From contig MU394073.1 of NCBI GenBank assembly GCA_022578605.1, positions 434,001 through 498,000 on the forward strand: 64,000 bases of DNA. Direction: 5' to 3'. Origin of the DNA: Camillea tinctor. Lineage: Eukaryota; Ascomycota; Sordariomycetes; Xylariales; Xylariaceae. Of the stretch, positions 48,204 through 59,302 are shown piece after piece (within the stretch, counting starts at the first letter, position 1; each line of letters opens with the position of its first letter). The position numbers and the translations under genes were made by a program. Below the pieces are notes generated by a model. It searched no databases. It saw nothing but the letters and a program-made list of their open reading frames with translations, and was not told the origin of the DNA.

Positions 48204-48227
48204 AAAAAAAAAAGGGGGGGGGGGGGG
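48204..48227 (+). repeat. A10-G14 homopolymer tract
   Basis: Ten A followed by fourteen G just downstream of the 994-residue gene. G runs of this length can form four-stranded structures and are slippage-prone, and base counts there are often unreliable in assemblies. Confidence 0.85.
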
Positions 48228-48489
48228 ATTTGTTTGGCTTCTTGGTTTTATTTTTACATTCATTTCAGCACATATTATTAGCACCTCATTAGATACCATA
48301 CCGCCTCTCAGGCCGTACAGTACTTTTTCTTGTCTTCTAAACATTCATGTATAATAATATCAACTATCAACATAATATCTCTACGAGAAAATTAGAGATC
48401 TTGGTTTGTGAGTAGTTCCTAATCTATCTATGCTGTAACCACGGAAATCCTTCACGAGTCTATCAGGGGGCAGCTTTTTAGCCTAGATA

Positions 48490-48523
48490 TAGGCGATCTC
48501 GATCGTTCTCTAACGATCGCCTA
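48490..48523. repeat. Inverted repeat / stem-loop
   Basis: CGATCGTT (48500-48507) pairs exactly with AACGATCG (48512-48519) around a CTCT loop. Outer bases TAGG (48490-48493) pair with CCTA (48520-48523), with six extra bases on the left arm. It sits about 220 bases past the BNA1 stop codon, so it may be 3' UTR or terminator structure. Confidence 0.7.
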
Positions 48524-48741
48524 ATTCCATGGTGTGCTTAACTGGGAGTACTTGTATAAGCAGTGTTCGTTCACCAACATAGTCAAAGGTACTTTTGTTC
48601 TCATTGGAAATAGCATCTTAGATCTAAGTAGAACGTAGGTAAACATCAATTTAGGCAGATATCGACATGTAACATATAATCTTAATCCCCCTCTCATAAA
48701 GAACGAGGGAATCAGTCTCCTGTATTCTCTCTCTCTCCCCT

Positions 48742-49226
48742 CTACTCCAGGTTCGGGTCCTTGATGGAGCCAGGCTGGGGTACCGAGTCGGCCAGGACGC
48801 CGCAGGCAGGGCACGTGCGGCTCGTCTCGTCGGCCATAAAGGCCTCGATGGCGGCCTTGATCTGGGTGCCGAGGTCGGTGCAGTGGAAGGCGGCCTCGTG
48901 GACGACACCGCGGCACGCGTGGCAGTACCAGCGCATGCGGTCGAGGGAGCCGGCGGGGCGGCGCTGCTCGAGCACGACGCCGACGGTGTCGGCGAAGCGC
49001 ACCGGGTTGTGCGGCGTGTTGCCCGGCAGAAGGAACATGTCCCCCTCGCGGATGATGATGTCCCGGAACTGCCCCTCGTTGACCACCTTCAGCATCATGG
49101 CCCCCTTGTGCTGGTAGAACCACTCCGGCGTCTGGTTGATGTGGTAGTCGGTCCGGGCGTTGGGGCCGCCTACGATCTGGAGGCGAGGAGACGGGTGGTG
49201 GTCAGCAACGTTGCGGGTTATAAAGT

Positions 49227-49261
<35 letters not shown>

Positions 49262-49578
49262 GGGTTTAGAACTGAAAACTTATTAAGGGGGAGGGGTAAA
49301 GGGGGGGGACGGACCATGACGGTAAAGCCTTCATTGTAAACGCAGTAGTTGTTTACCGGAGGCTTCAGGAGGTGAGAATTCTCCTGGAGCCTATAGAGAG
49401 GGAGTATAACCAGATGGTCGGTTAGTCGGTTAATCGGGTTTTGATTGTCTCAAACGCTTTTTGGTGATCTACCACTACTACTACTACAGGTACTCTCGTG
49501 ACTTTCTTCCTCTTTTATTAGAAAGGAAAATTGGCTGACAACCTACCACTTTGGGAGATTGACTGGCGCGGAGAGCAT
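48742..49578 (-). CDS. BNA1: 3-hydroxyanthranilate 3,4-dioxygenase (kynurenine pathway)
   Basis: Opens the ring of 3-hydroxyanthranilate, the last oxygenase step in tryptophan-to-quinolinate/NAD synthesis. Exons 49578-49547, 49390-49315 and 49176-48742; introns 49391-49546 (GTAGGT) and 49177-49314 (GTCCGT) keep frame. 180 residues, the normal fungal length. Starts [11 protein letters not shown], then [20 protein letters not shown]. Cupin iron site: His and Glu in [17 protein letters not shown] and His in [13 protein letters not shown] second, rubredoxin-like metal site near the C-terminus uses WYCHACRG and RTCPACG, as in bacterial and fungal enzymes. A (TTA)n repeat lies inside the second intron, next to a T/A tract. 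Cytosolic. Looks intact and active. Confidence 0.95.
49229..49261 (+). repeat. (TTA)n microsatellite inside a BNA1 intron
   Basis: About 33 bases of TAT/TTA triplet repeat within the 49177-49314 intron. It does not disturb the splice signals at either end. Confidence 0.9.
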
Positions 49579-50469
49579 TATTGCAGTTTATTGCTAAAAG
49601 CCGCTCACTCGCTTGCGTAGCTGATTATGATCTAATACTTAGTTAGAGTTGGTATTGATAAATGTCTAAGACTTGAGTGGTGAGGAATAAAAAAAAAGAT
49701 GATAATAAGAATCTCAAAACGAACTTTGGGGAAGTCGATGTTATCGATTGACCCGAGCTATGTAGGTTAGGCTAGGTTATATGATAGGTTTAGGTAGTTA
49801 GTTAAGAGGGTCACTCAGGGTTAGAGGTTTGAAAAAGGTAATCTATATCAGTTCAAAGAGTCTTTTACATGAAGTTTACAACCAATACCCGACATCAGTA
49901 AGTCAATATGTACATGTTTTTACACGATAAACATATTAGTAATGACCGGAGAAATGCATATAAGCTTTGCCTATGATCCCCGGGTCCCACTATATACCGG
50001 CCTGAGCGTCAGCCTTTTGGACGCTAACAGACGCGAGAAGCGCGCTGTGGCGTGTTGCGTGATGGGAAGCTCGGGGAACACTTTCAAGGGGTTTTGTACC
50101 TTGGCTCACCCGCTTACGGTGATCATCTCTGACCCTCTTGAAAGCATCTTCTTGTGGATCGACTGAGCGCATTTGAGCAAGTTTATAGAACCGGAGACCC
50201 GTTATAATCGCATCGCATCGCATTGCATCGTCGACTTATACATTTTCAATTCTTCAATTTTGGTCGTTCGTGACGACAATATTTACCTCTATTGATATAC
50301 CTGACTTGTTTATTTACTTATTTACTTACTTACTTACCTCAAGATTTTAAACCTCCGATTCGAACCATCCCATCTCGAAACTTCATCCCGTCCATTGCGA
50401 ACTCCATAACTTACATCCTTTCCCACCTCCCCTCCGATTTCGATTATCGAAAACCCCCCAAATCCGAAG
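49579..50469. promoter_or_regulatory. Divergent promoter region, BNA1 / copper transporter
   Basis: 891 bases between start codons. A (CATCG)n-like tandem lies at about 50208-50230 and a GCTC-containing site near 50172-50182 (CTTGCTC on the minus strand) is one mismatch from the yeast Mac1 copper element. The copper-site reading is weak. The leader of the transporter is rich in ACTT/TTAC words. Confidence 0.45.
50208..50230 (+). repeat. CATCG pentamer tandem
   Basis: About four units of CATCG/CATTG in the divergent promoter between BNA1 and the CTR gene, ending just before TCGAC. Confidence 0.6.
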
Positions 50470-51521
50470 ATGGACCACTCACATATGGATCATGCTGGCA
50501 TGGACCACGGAGGTCACGGCGATATGGATCACGGCATGCCTATGCCCATGTGCAATATGAATGTTCGTCCATCAACGTTTGGAGACAGAAAGAGAAAGAG
50601 AATCAGAGAGTTTAAGAACAAAATTGCTAATTCCAACCACCTTCCCCCTTACCGTATAATAGATGCTATTCACCTGGGACACGACCAACCTCTGCATCAT
50701 CTTCCGCTTCTGGCACATTCGCGGTCCCGCCTCGCTGGTCTTCAGCCTTCTGGCTATCGTGGCCATCGTAGCCGGCTACGAAGCTCTGCGCGAAGGGACC
50801 CGGAGGTACGAGACCTGGATCAGCCAGTCACCGGATGCTGCACCCAGTGAGTAACCGCCATTCTTTTTCTTCCCCTTTCTATACTCCCTATACCCCTTAT
50901 GTCCCTCACGGCCTCAATGGGGGAAAAAAGAAGAAGAAAAGCAAGAAAGATTCCATGTTGGGACATTTCCCTATATTAAAAAGAAACAAGAAGAACAAGA
51001 AGAAAAGAAAAAGTCATAAGATAGAAAAAAAAAGAAAAAGACAACAAAAAACAAGTTCATGAGCTAAATGTTACCAAAACTCCTCGTGATCGAACCTTGG
51101 TACCCAAAAATAAAGATCTAGACGAACAAGTTACTGAGGACACTCCGTTCCTGCGAGCAGGACGCCGCGAGGCAGCCACCGCTACCATTAGCCAGCGCGC
51201 GCGTATCGTCAAAGCCGCGCTCTACGCCGTGCAGAACTTCTACGCTTTTATGATCATGTAAGCATTACTGTCCCTTCCCCCCCTTTTCACTCCCCCTTTT
51301 TCCTTCTCCATGATTTAAAAGGGGGGAACCCCCCCTAAATAATAAATTTGTATTACGGTTTATTTACAACTCTTACTTCTTCGTCTTTTTCGAATATCTT
51401 TAGGTTACTCTTTATGACCTACAACGGCTTCGTCATGATCGCCGTCGCTGTCGGCGCCGGCGTCGGGTATTACCTCTTCGGCTCACACACACGCGCTACC
51501 AAGGAGACGGCTTGCCATTAA
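50470..51521 (+). CDS. CTR-family copper transporter
   Basis: A trimeric Cu(I) channel of the plasma membrane or vacuole. Exons 50470-50562, 50663-50846, 51116-51257 and 51404-51521; 178 residues. The N-terminus is a Met/His-rich copper-binding stretch (MDHSHMDHAGMDHGGHGDMD). The first helix follows TNLCIIFRFWHIRGPASLVF; the second carries the pore Met motif within FYAFMIMLLFMTYNGFVM; the third has a Gly-rich packing motif (VGAGVGYYLFG). The tail is short and ends TACH, a possible Cys-His copper handoff site. Introns 50563-50662 and 51258-51403 are clear. The acceptor of the middle intron (donor 50847) is uncertain: 51115 is used here, but phase-compatible AGs also exist near 51056 and 51129, changing the cytosolic loop by up to about 20 residues. 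Confidence 0.88.
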
Positions 51522-52046
51522 TTGAGGAAAGGAGGAGAGGGAGGAACGGGAAGGAGAGAAAGATGCTAGGCGGGAAGTGAGGACATGTACTATGTTATCG
51601 AGTTTATTGAGCCGAAGTAGAACGATCAGATTGGCATAACCCTAAATGGTGTATTTATATCAGAACGTGCGTCCGAGATTGAGAGGATATCATCGAAAGA
51701 AAGGAAGAGTGGGTAGTTTGAAATAGGAGTTTGGGGGGCGCCAAACGGGTTTGACACGAGGCAAGCTGTAGAGAACCAGAACTCTCGTCTATGCGTTGTT
51801 CTACGCGAGACAAACTCGAACACCCGAATCTAATGATGTATCTCCTCTCCGTTCCTTCACTCTATATGCAACAAACCAGCATCAACGACACACCAACATC
51901 AAGATTGACATAACATAAAATCATAATCATCAGCATAACGCCCTTCTACATCAGAGCATTCCGCAACCTACTCCCAAGCCCAACCCCTAGTTATAAGGTA
52001 AGTCAAGTAAGTTAGCTAGGTAGCCTAGACAGGTTCTCATCACCAC
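51522..52046. other. Intergenic between converging genes
   Basis: Region between the CTR stop and the Nudix stop codon; no gene recognised. Confidence 0.5.
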
Positions 52047-53706
52047 TTATATCCTCGCATCCTTAACCTCCTCCTTGGTAGCCTCGAGTCCAACCTCCTT
52101 GCGCTTCTTCTCGGGCAGGCGGCCGTCGCGCTCGAGCCTGGATATGATGTGCTCGTCGCCGTAGTGCGCGTTGTGCTCGAACTCGGGCTCCTCTGCGTAC
52201 GCGATGCGCGCGGCATCGACGAGCATACGTCCGGTGAGGCCCCAGACCAGGAATCTCTGTGCCGCCGCTGCCCTATCTCTTCCGGCTTCGCCGTCCTCCT
52301 CGTCTGGGTCGTCCGATATGGCGGCCTGGCCGCCCTCGCGCACGCGCGGCCGAGTGACGCGCTGGTTGTTGATGGGTACGTGGAAGTTATGCACGCGCCA
52401 GGGCTCGCCGTGCCAGCGGGACCAGAAACCGTCGTACCAGTCGCCGTCGGGCAGCACGGTGGCCTCGGGGGCCTCGGGGTCGTACATGGGCGGCGACTCG
52501 TCGGCCACCCGGAGGAAGTTGTGGAAGGGTCCCGAGAAGACGGCGGCGACCTCCTTGGCGTCGAGGCGGGGCATCATGCCCTCGTCGGCGGTGGGGGCGG
52601 GGAGCCGGCCGGGCGAGTCGTCCGAGTGCAGGAAAGCGACGCACGGCCGCACGGCGAGCTCGGTCTTGGCCAGGCTACATGGTAGACAGCATAGTGGCTC
52701 GATCCGGAACGGCTTCGGGATCTTGTCATCGTTCATCGGGAGGCCAATCTCTTCCCATGCTTCACGGCGCGCAATCTGGTCTGAAAGTTTGGCAAAAAAA
52801 GGGGGGAGTACCAGATCCGAATCAGTTTGGGAGCTTTTTTTTCTTGCTTTCTTTTTTCTCTCTAGTATTCATTACCGATCCATCGACCCTTGGGGTTTAC
52901 ATATATGGCGATATTGTTGCCTTAAAAATAACCACCATAGATTTGTGATTGGTTCTACGGCGGGGGTTGACTTGACTTACACGGAGTCTCCTGCAACGAA
53001 TCTGCTTTCCCTCCTGGGAACGCGGCATGACCTATTTATTCGGTAGAAACCCAGATATCAGACACAATTTCCCGAATTATTATTTATCTAAGCCATACGG
53101 CTGAGCGGATGTTTGTAGGTGTAATCGAGAGTAGGACGCTGGGAGAGGAGTTATCAGGCTTCGCATACCAGAAAAGTTCCTCAAGCTAGCAGCGCGCATA
53201 GTAATAACGACTCGTAGGTCACCGCGGCGGTCGGCGAAGAGGAGAATCAGGACAGCAGCGCGTCGGCTCACCGGTAGGCGGTCCCAGGTCGGAAAGGGAG
53301 GTGGCTTATAGGCGCGGAGTCGCGCGATAGCGGCCTTTGGTCGCATGAGCATGATTACCAAGGTTTTTCTCTTCTCATTGACTTCTCCCCCCAACTCCAA
53401 CTAGTATGTAGAATTTATACTGACCGCCGAGACTGCACTGAGCGGGGCCATGGTCGAAGCATCCCAGTAGTACGAGGCCGGGTCGTAGGAAGAAGACAAG
53501 GACGGTGAAGAAGGTTCTTGTATGTCAAGTGAAAGCGCGAGGTCGGACGGCGGCTGTACGGAAGTAGGGTTAGCAGACGGGTGGCGGATGCTGTGGAGGA
53601 TCTCGGCAGTCTCGAGTTCGGCTAGAGAAGATGAGCCGTTCTGCAGTGTTGCGGACTTGTGCCCTTGCTCTGATGGTTGCGGGGAAGAGTCGTCGAGAAT
53701 GTTCAT
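52047..53706 (-). CDS. PCD1: Nudix hydrolase, CoA diphosphatase-like (PCD1)
   Basis: Hydrolyses CoA or oxidised CoA (and perhaps 8-oxo-dGTP) to phosphopantetheine and 3',5'-ADP; yeast Pcd1 is peroxisomal. Exons 53706-53425, 53334-53169, 53031-52981 and 52780-52047; introns 53335-53424, 53032-53168 and 52781-52980 keep frame, giving 410 residues. The first exon (94 codons) is disordered, Ser/Pro-rich. The fold then begins AAIARLRAYKPPPFP and SRRAAVLILLFADRRGDLRV. The Nudix box is spread over two exons: AAFPGGKADSLQETPYQIAR then REAWEEIGLP, with the metal-binding REXXEE core intact. The C-terminal part includes RVHNFHVPINNQ and QRFLVWGLTGRMLVDAAR, typical of the group. The first acceptor (53335, AAAG) is the least certain join. 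Confidence 0.87.
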
Positions 53707-54132
53707 GATCGACCCTCTCTCTATTTGTCTGTCTCTTCCTCTAATATCGAGGAGTAGATAGATTCAAGAAAAGGTGATAGCTTAAAACGATAATAAATTG
53801 AACCTTTAGGTAGGTGAAGTATGTAGTAGTTAAAGTAGGTTAGGTAAGTAGTACCTTACTTGCCTATGGCATTAGATGATTGGACTGACGTATTGTACAA
53901 CGTCGATCAAATCGGAGAAGGCGGGTCTTCCCCACTTGGATACATAATATGGTCCCTGGAAAAGGTTTGGGTTTTAGCGGTTAACCTTTGAGGAGAGTAT
54001 CCATCCAGCCAATCGTAAAAGGTTAGGTGTAACGCAAAGTATACAGAGTACATACACCCTACATACACTAACATGAGAATACATATCAATACAGTGGACA
54101 TGGTGCTATTCGAATGCTTCATTATCTAAGTA
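53707..54132. other. Short intergenic region
   Basis: About 425 bases separate the Nudix 5' end and the next gene's 3' end (both on the minus strand). An open frame at 53907-54122 includes a hydrophobic stretch but has no other support. Confidence 0.45.
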
Positions 54133-55383
54133 CTACCCTTGGACCGGCCGGATCTTTCGTTTAATATCTTCATTCCTCCGTTCTTTCTTTTCTTCATCTG
54201 AGATAATCCCTAAACCTTGCTTTGCCCTCGACAGCATATTCTTCACCTTGGGCACCGGTGACGCTCTAGTGAACATATCTAGAGGCCGCGATTCCTGTGT
54301 CGTCGCACTCGCTTTGGCCTCATTTTTAGGCCAAGTACCCATTCGGCGAGGCCCCCGTACACTTCCGAAGCTAGATATCCGGTTCTGCTTCTTATTCACA
54401 TTCGCCTCATCTTTTGCGTGTACGCTTTTCTGTGAAGTATCTGCCTCCGTCAAAGGGGGAAACGGAGTCTTTATATAATTCCCTACTATAGGCCGCTCGC
54501 TAAGCTTGAGTGGTGGCGGCGGCACAATTCGATTAGGGCGGGCCTTTTCTTGGGTCCGTTTTGAGAAAGTGTCGATCCTGGGGGTAGTAAAAAGAACTTC
54601 ATGATTTCTGCCATTCGATGAAGCCGCAGGACCCTCATGCGATGCCTGCTCGCCTCCTTGGGTTCCGACACTACTTGATACAGCGTTAGATGTAGTTGCA
54701 TAGTCGATGCTAGGTCCTGGTCCCGACTCTCCAAATCCACGGGCCTCCTTGGGACTTCCAGGATCACTATGGCGAAGATTGAGCTTCTGGACAAACGGGT
54801 TCAGAGAATCCAAAGGGTCAGCCATCCGAGGACTATGTCCAAACTCGGAGTGTCGCCGGTCCACTTGGATTGATGTTGGACTTCCTCTTCCCCATAACTC
54901 ATGGCTTGTGCTCAGCATCTGTTCTAACTCCGAAGTCGCTTCAGACAGAGGGGATACCGTTGCAGCTGTCCACAGCGTATTTGCAATGGCAGGAGGTGTA
55001 ACTGGGCTGATCCCAAACTCGTCATGCTCTTCGACATTAAACAAACCTGGATAATCAGGTTGTATCGGTTGTGGCGATACCACTTCCTGCTGCTTAATCA
55101 TTTGGTACGCATCCTCGTCGAATGGACCCAGGTAACTACTATCCCTGATACCGTCATGATATGGGCTGATTACTAGTCGACCTTTCGGCGTGGGTTGACG
55201 TCGAGGACCGTCTTCCGGCTCATATATAGATGACGAGCTGGACTGAGGGCGAGGCGGGATAGGCAGAGCTCTAGAAGCATAGTATTGCTGGTGTCTCGCT
55301 GGCTCCCAACCGTTGGTCCTCCCACTATCTTCTGGTTGGCAGCTCTCATCTTGCTGCTCTATCGTATTTTCGTGCGAAGTCAT
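54133..55383 (-). CDS. Disordered protein of unknown function
   Basis: 416 residues, single exon, ATG at 55381-55383. Composition is Ser/Pro/Glu/Arg-rich throughout, with polar low-complexity such as RALPIPPRPQSSSSSIYEPE and short proline motifs (VPPPPLKLSERP). No catalytic motif, transmembrane segment or signal peptide. The C-terminal 40 residues are basic/acidic and helical (PVPKVKNMLSRAKQGLGI, then EEKKERRNEDIKRK), which is the most likely conserved part. The length and even codon use support a real gene rather than a random open frame. I do not recognise the family; probably a regulatory or scaffold protein with many possible phosphosites (SPxx repeats). Confidence 0.72.
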   Translation of the reverse strand: MTSHENTIEQQDESCQPEDSGRTNGWEPARHQQYYASRALPIPPRPQSSSSSIYEPEDGPRRQPTPKGRLVISPYHDGIRDSSYLGPFDEDAYQMIKQQEVVSPQPIQPDYPGLFNVEEHDEFGISPVTPPAIANTLWTAATVSPLSEATSELEQMLSTSHELWGRGSPTSIQVDRRHSEFGHSPRMADPLDSLNPFVQKLNLRHSDPGSPKEARGFGESGPGPSIDYATTSNAVSSSVGTQGGEQASHEGPAASSNGRNHEVLFTTPRIDTFSKRTQEKARPNRIVPPPPLKLSERPIVGNYIKTPFPPLTEADTSQKSVHAKDEANVNKKQNRISSFGSVRGPRRMGTWPKNEAKASATTQESRPLDMFTRASPVPKVKNMLSRAKQGLGIISDEEKKERRNEDIKRKIRPVQG

Positions 55384-56595
55384 GTTGCTTGTGCGTGTAT
55401 ATAGGGCCAGCTGGTACAGGCTCCGAAGGTTTACATATCAAGCCATGTTTTAATGATCTCATGTTCAAGGGTATCTTTTGCAATGCGGGAGTTGGACAAA
55501 GAAAAACAAGCCGACTTCATAGGTCTTTTTTTTCTTTTTCTTTTTTCTTTTTTTTTTTTTTGCTTTCGGTCCTAAGACAGAGGCATTTGCATATTTCGAT
55601 GGAATTCTTTGTTCGAAGATACCGACAAAGGGAAACCAACCTACACAACCTTCTCGCATAGCTAAGGATACAAGGTATATTAGGTATAACCTGTATTAGA
55701 ACCCTCCCTAGTAGGTAGTAGGTAGGTAGCGTGACACGATGCGGTGGAACCTAGTGGCAAAGCTTTTATAGCATACTTAAACCTTATATATGTAGTAGTA
55801 AATAGTAGTAGTCTCTCTGTGTTGAATTACCTAAGGCCAGCAGATGGTCTTGATTAAGTAACCTGGGAGGTATCACATGAAAAAGTCGTAGTAGCACCTG
55901 ATGTAGCACATCAGCATGGTGACATGGGTAGGTAGGAATGGATACAGCCGGCCTCAGGTGACCAGAACGCTTTTTATGTAGGAAATGCCCGTGACGGAGT
56001 GGTTCAGTGAAACTTACGTCACCTGTCGTTTTTGAATCATTCGGCGACTGGTTTAACCTAGCCCCGTCCCTGAGATACTAATCGTATGTTTCGTGTTCGA
56101 AAGACCTCAAATCGTGGTATTATGTATCATATCCCCAAGTACAAGATGGTTTCACCAATTATTCTCGTGATTGGATAATTGGTCGGTGAGTTCACTGTGT
56201 CAAGAACATAGTTACGTGTGATGTCATGAATTTGGGGGAAGATGGTGGTCGTTAACAAGAAAATAACTCTTTTAGCGATCGTGATCTTGTCAAGAATAAT
56301 GATGATAGTATCAAGTTAAAGGCATATATACCTGGGTACATAGGTGTTTCCTTCCGGGCTTGAGATGCTGAAGTCATGGGTGGTGTTTAATTAATGGAGC
56401 GTAGGTCATTGATACATGTATGAGGTGCCTTAGGGTACCTACCTAAACTCAGCCGGGCAGCCGGGATGAGTGGAGTTCTGCTGTTGACAGACCCACTTAA
56501 ACAAAGTCTTGGCTAAGTATAGTAGTTAGGGTTCTTATTAGTGCAGTATGTAATAGGTTTAACCTATGTACGAAGTACTTTTCATGAATCTAGGC

Positions 56596-56597
<2 letters not shown>

Positions 56598-56627
<30 letters not shown>
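56598..56627 (+). repeat. (TC)n microsatellite
   Basis: About fifteen TC units about 410 bases upstream of the kinase ATG; likely a pyrimidine tract in or near the promoter. Confidence 0.9.
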
Positions 56628-56630
<3 letters not shown>

Positions 56631-56897
56631 TCTCTCAGCCTCTTCTTCCTTCGTCTTATCTTATACCTATACTCACACTATAAGCTTGAGCGCCTTGACC
56701 CATCTCAAAAGAGAAAAGCTCACTAATACGACTGACTGTAACAGATCAACCTGCAGCTAAACACTACACTATAATAAAATTACTTTCTCTCATTTCCTTC
56801 CTCAGCTCTCTCTAGGCATCCTTTCTCACCCACCCGAACCACTTCTTAGCGTGTCATCCTTCCGTCCCATACTAGGCATCATCGTGGAAAGACAAGG

Positions 56898-56926
56898 AGA
56901 GAGAGAGAGAGTGTGTGTGTGTGTGT
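56898..56926 (+). repeat. (GA)n-(GT)n compound microsatellite
   Basis: A GA run merging into a GT run about 110 bases upstream of the kinase ATG. Confidence 0.85.
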
Positions 56927-57034
56927 ACAGTACAAGAGAGAAAATAGCTTATGTGATCACCTATCTACTTCTATATCTCTCTCTCTATATATATATCCGA
57001 AATCAAGGATCGACCTCCCCCTTCGGAGTGAATC

Positions 57035-59302
57035 ATGGCTCCACGCGAGAAGAGCCAATTGAAGCGTCCTCGAGTATGCTACCGGCCATGATTCGCCGCC
57101 CGCCCTTAAGCTCTCGCTAATCACCCCAATTCTACAGGACTCTACCGACAACGATCAGTCTAAGAAAGTCCGTAGATCCGAGCGCCTCTCTCAAAAGCCG
57201 GACCAACCTACCGAGCAGGTCAAGACGCCTGTCACCACCAACAAGCAAAAACTTCCATCTCCCGTCACCCACCTCACTGAGAGCGATGAGATATACAAAG
57301 AATCAACAGCCGAGCCACCCGAGGGCCGTCCCAGCCAGGTAACCCATCGCACCCCGGAGGAGACCTTTTCTCAGAGCCAAGCCTTCTCATCTCCTCCTCA
57401 AGACACGCAAGCCTTCCCGACCTCCCAGTTGGTTGACGCCAATGCTGCCTTGTCCGACGAGGTCGAAGATGAAGTCAAAGAAGGTGTATGGGGATATCTG
57501 CTCCCTGTCGACACCAGACATGACAGGAGATGCATTGTCTTGAAGAAGAGGTCCACCTGCCCCCTGCCCGACGATATCGCCGGTGCCGTCAGCGGTATGG
57601 CCGGTGGTAGCGCGGCTATCGACCAGGAAGAGACGTATGAGAAATCCAAGGTCAAGGGCATACCGTCCGGAGGCTACCTGATAGGTCGTCATCCCGAATG
57701 CGGTAAGCAGCTCTTCCTAACACTACCCAGACGCATTGGTCTAACCTTGACTAGATGTCATAATCAACGATCCCATAGTGTCGAACCGCCATTGTTTAAT
57801 ATTCACAGAAAACAAGGGCGCCGACAGCGTAGCTATCCTTGAAGACTTGTCGAGCAATGGCACGTTTGTGAACGAGGCAATCGTCGGCCGAAACCAGCGC
57901 CGCGAGCTACAGGAGTTGGATGAAATCGCTGTTATGGACAAGGGTCGGTTTATCTTCCGCTATCCCCGTAGCAGATCTTCGAGCGCGTTCCTGCAGCAGT
58001 ATACATTGCTCGAGCGTTTGGGTAAGGGCCACTTCGCTGAGGTTTTCCTGTGCGTGGAGAAGAGTACCGGCCAGAAATTCGCCGTCAAGATATTTACAAA
58101 ACAACCCGGTATGGAGGACCGGTCGAAAACAGATGGTCTGCAACAGGAGATCGCCGTGCTTATGGGTGTCAGTCACCCCAATGTTCTTTGCCTTAAGGAC
58201 ACTTTCAATGAAAAGAACGCTGTGTACCTGGTACTGGAACTTGCGCCTGAAGGCGAACTCTTCAACTACATTGTTATGAAGCAGAGGCTGTCGGAGGATG
58301 AGACGAGGAAACTTTTCATCCAACTGTTCCAAGGCATCAAATACTTGGTATGCCACGTCCCCCTTGCTACTACCATTTTTATTCCAGGCTGAAGCTAACG
58401 ACATTAGCATGATCGAAACATTGTCCATAGAGACATCAAACCAGAGAACATCTTGCTGGTCGACAAGGACGTCCATGTCAAGCTGGCCGATTTTGGTCTA
58501 GCCAAGATCATTGGCGAGGAGTCCTTCACTACTACCCTATGTGGCACGCCGAGTTACGTTGCCCCCGAAATTTTGGCAGAAGGACGGCATAGGAAATACA
58601 CCAAAGCTGTTGACATTTGGTCACTGGGAGTTGTGCTCTACATTTGTCTCTGTGGATTTCCTCCGTTCTCAGATGAGCTCTACAACCGCGAGTTTCCTTT
58701 TACGCTATCGCAGCAGATCAAGAGTGGTCGATTTGATTACCCTTCCCCTTACTGGGACTCCGTGGGGGACCCAGCTTGTAAGTTGCCCTCGCCCTTTCAA
58801 ATAATATGCGCGTGGAGGACTGATCTTTGTAGTGGATCTAATCGACCGCATGCTGGTGGTCGAACCAGAAAAGCGTTTCACTATCGATCAGTGCCTCGCA
58901 CATCCGTGGGTCACCCAGAAGATACCGGGTGTTGCTGACAGCACAGACGGCCTTGTAGCTGGAATTGATGGTCTCGAGGTGCACCGACGAGGTGTCGTTC
59001 GCGAACGCACCCTCCTTAGCTCCATCAATTCGGTTCAGATCACACACAAGATACCTCTGGGCCCCGAATCCAAGGGACCATTAAAGGTATATTCCAAGAA
59101 CCCAAGCGCAGCCCAGCCCAGTAGGGCGAGCCAGGAGGCTCGGCCCGCGGATGAACGTAACACTAAGGAATTTATGGAGATGGGCGGTAAGGGCGATCAG
59201 GAGCTCTTTGGAAACGACTCGTCAAGCTTTTATTCGAAGACTGAATCTGTCGTTGCTAAGGGTGCCACTGGGAAGGAAAAAGCAAAGGCTAACGGGAAAT
59301 GA
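57035..59302 (+). CDS. prd-4: Chk2/Rad53-type checkpoint kinase with FHA domain (PRD-4/Cds1)
   Basis: A DNA-damage effector kinase; in Neurospora the homologue PRD-4 also links damage and translation stress to the circadian clock. Exons 57035-57073, 57138-57702, 57755-58347, 58408-58777 and 58833-59302; introns 57074-57137, 57703-57754, 58348-58407 and 58778-58832 keep frame; 678 residues. N-terminal SQ/TQ cluster (FSQSQAFSSPPQDTQAF) for ATR/ATM-type kinases. FHA domain about 195-285 with GRHPEC, SNRHC and SSNGTF. Kinase about 283-548: glycine loop GKGHFAEV, AVKIF lysine, HRDIKPEN, DFGLAK, CGTPSYVAPE, DIWSLGV, HPWV. All catalytic residues are present. Tail about 130 residues, basic and Ser-rich. 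Intact. Confidence 0.95.

Larger units (their letters stand above)
48076..48741. other. Intergenic between converging genes
   Basis: 3' ends of the 994-residue gene (+) and BNA1 (-). Holds an A10G14 tract at 48204-48227 and an inverted repeat at 48490-48523. Confidence 0.55.
55384..57034. other. Intergenic with microsatellites, promoter of the checkpoint kinase
   Basis: Contains a T-rich tract around 55527-55561, a (TC)n repeat at 56598-56627, (GA)n(GT)n at 56898-56926 and a CT/TA-rich stretch near 56975-56998, just upstream of the kinase start. No gene recognised. Confidence 0.6.

Noticed and set aside
50340..50370. GGTTCGAATC-like tRNA T-loop on the minus strand
   Set aside because: The flanking bases cannot form a T-stem and no acceptor or anticodon arm is present.
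52149..53046. Plus-strand open frames of 178 and 291 codons
   Set aside because: They mirror the Nudix exons; no start context or motifs.
53907..54122. 71-codon open frame with a hydrophobic stretch
   Set aside because: Too short, no homology recognised and no signal beyond hydrophobicity.
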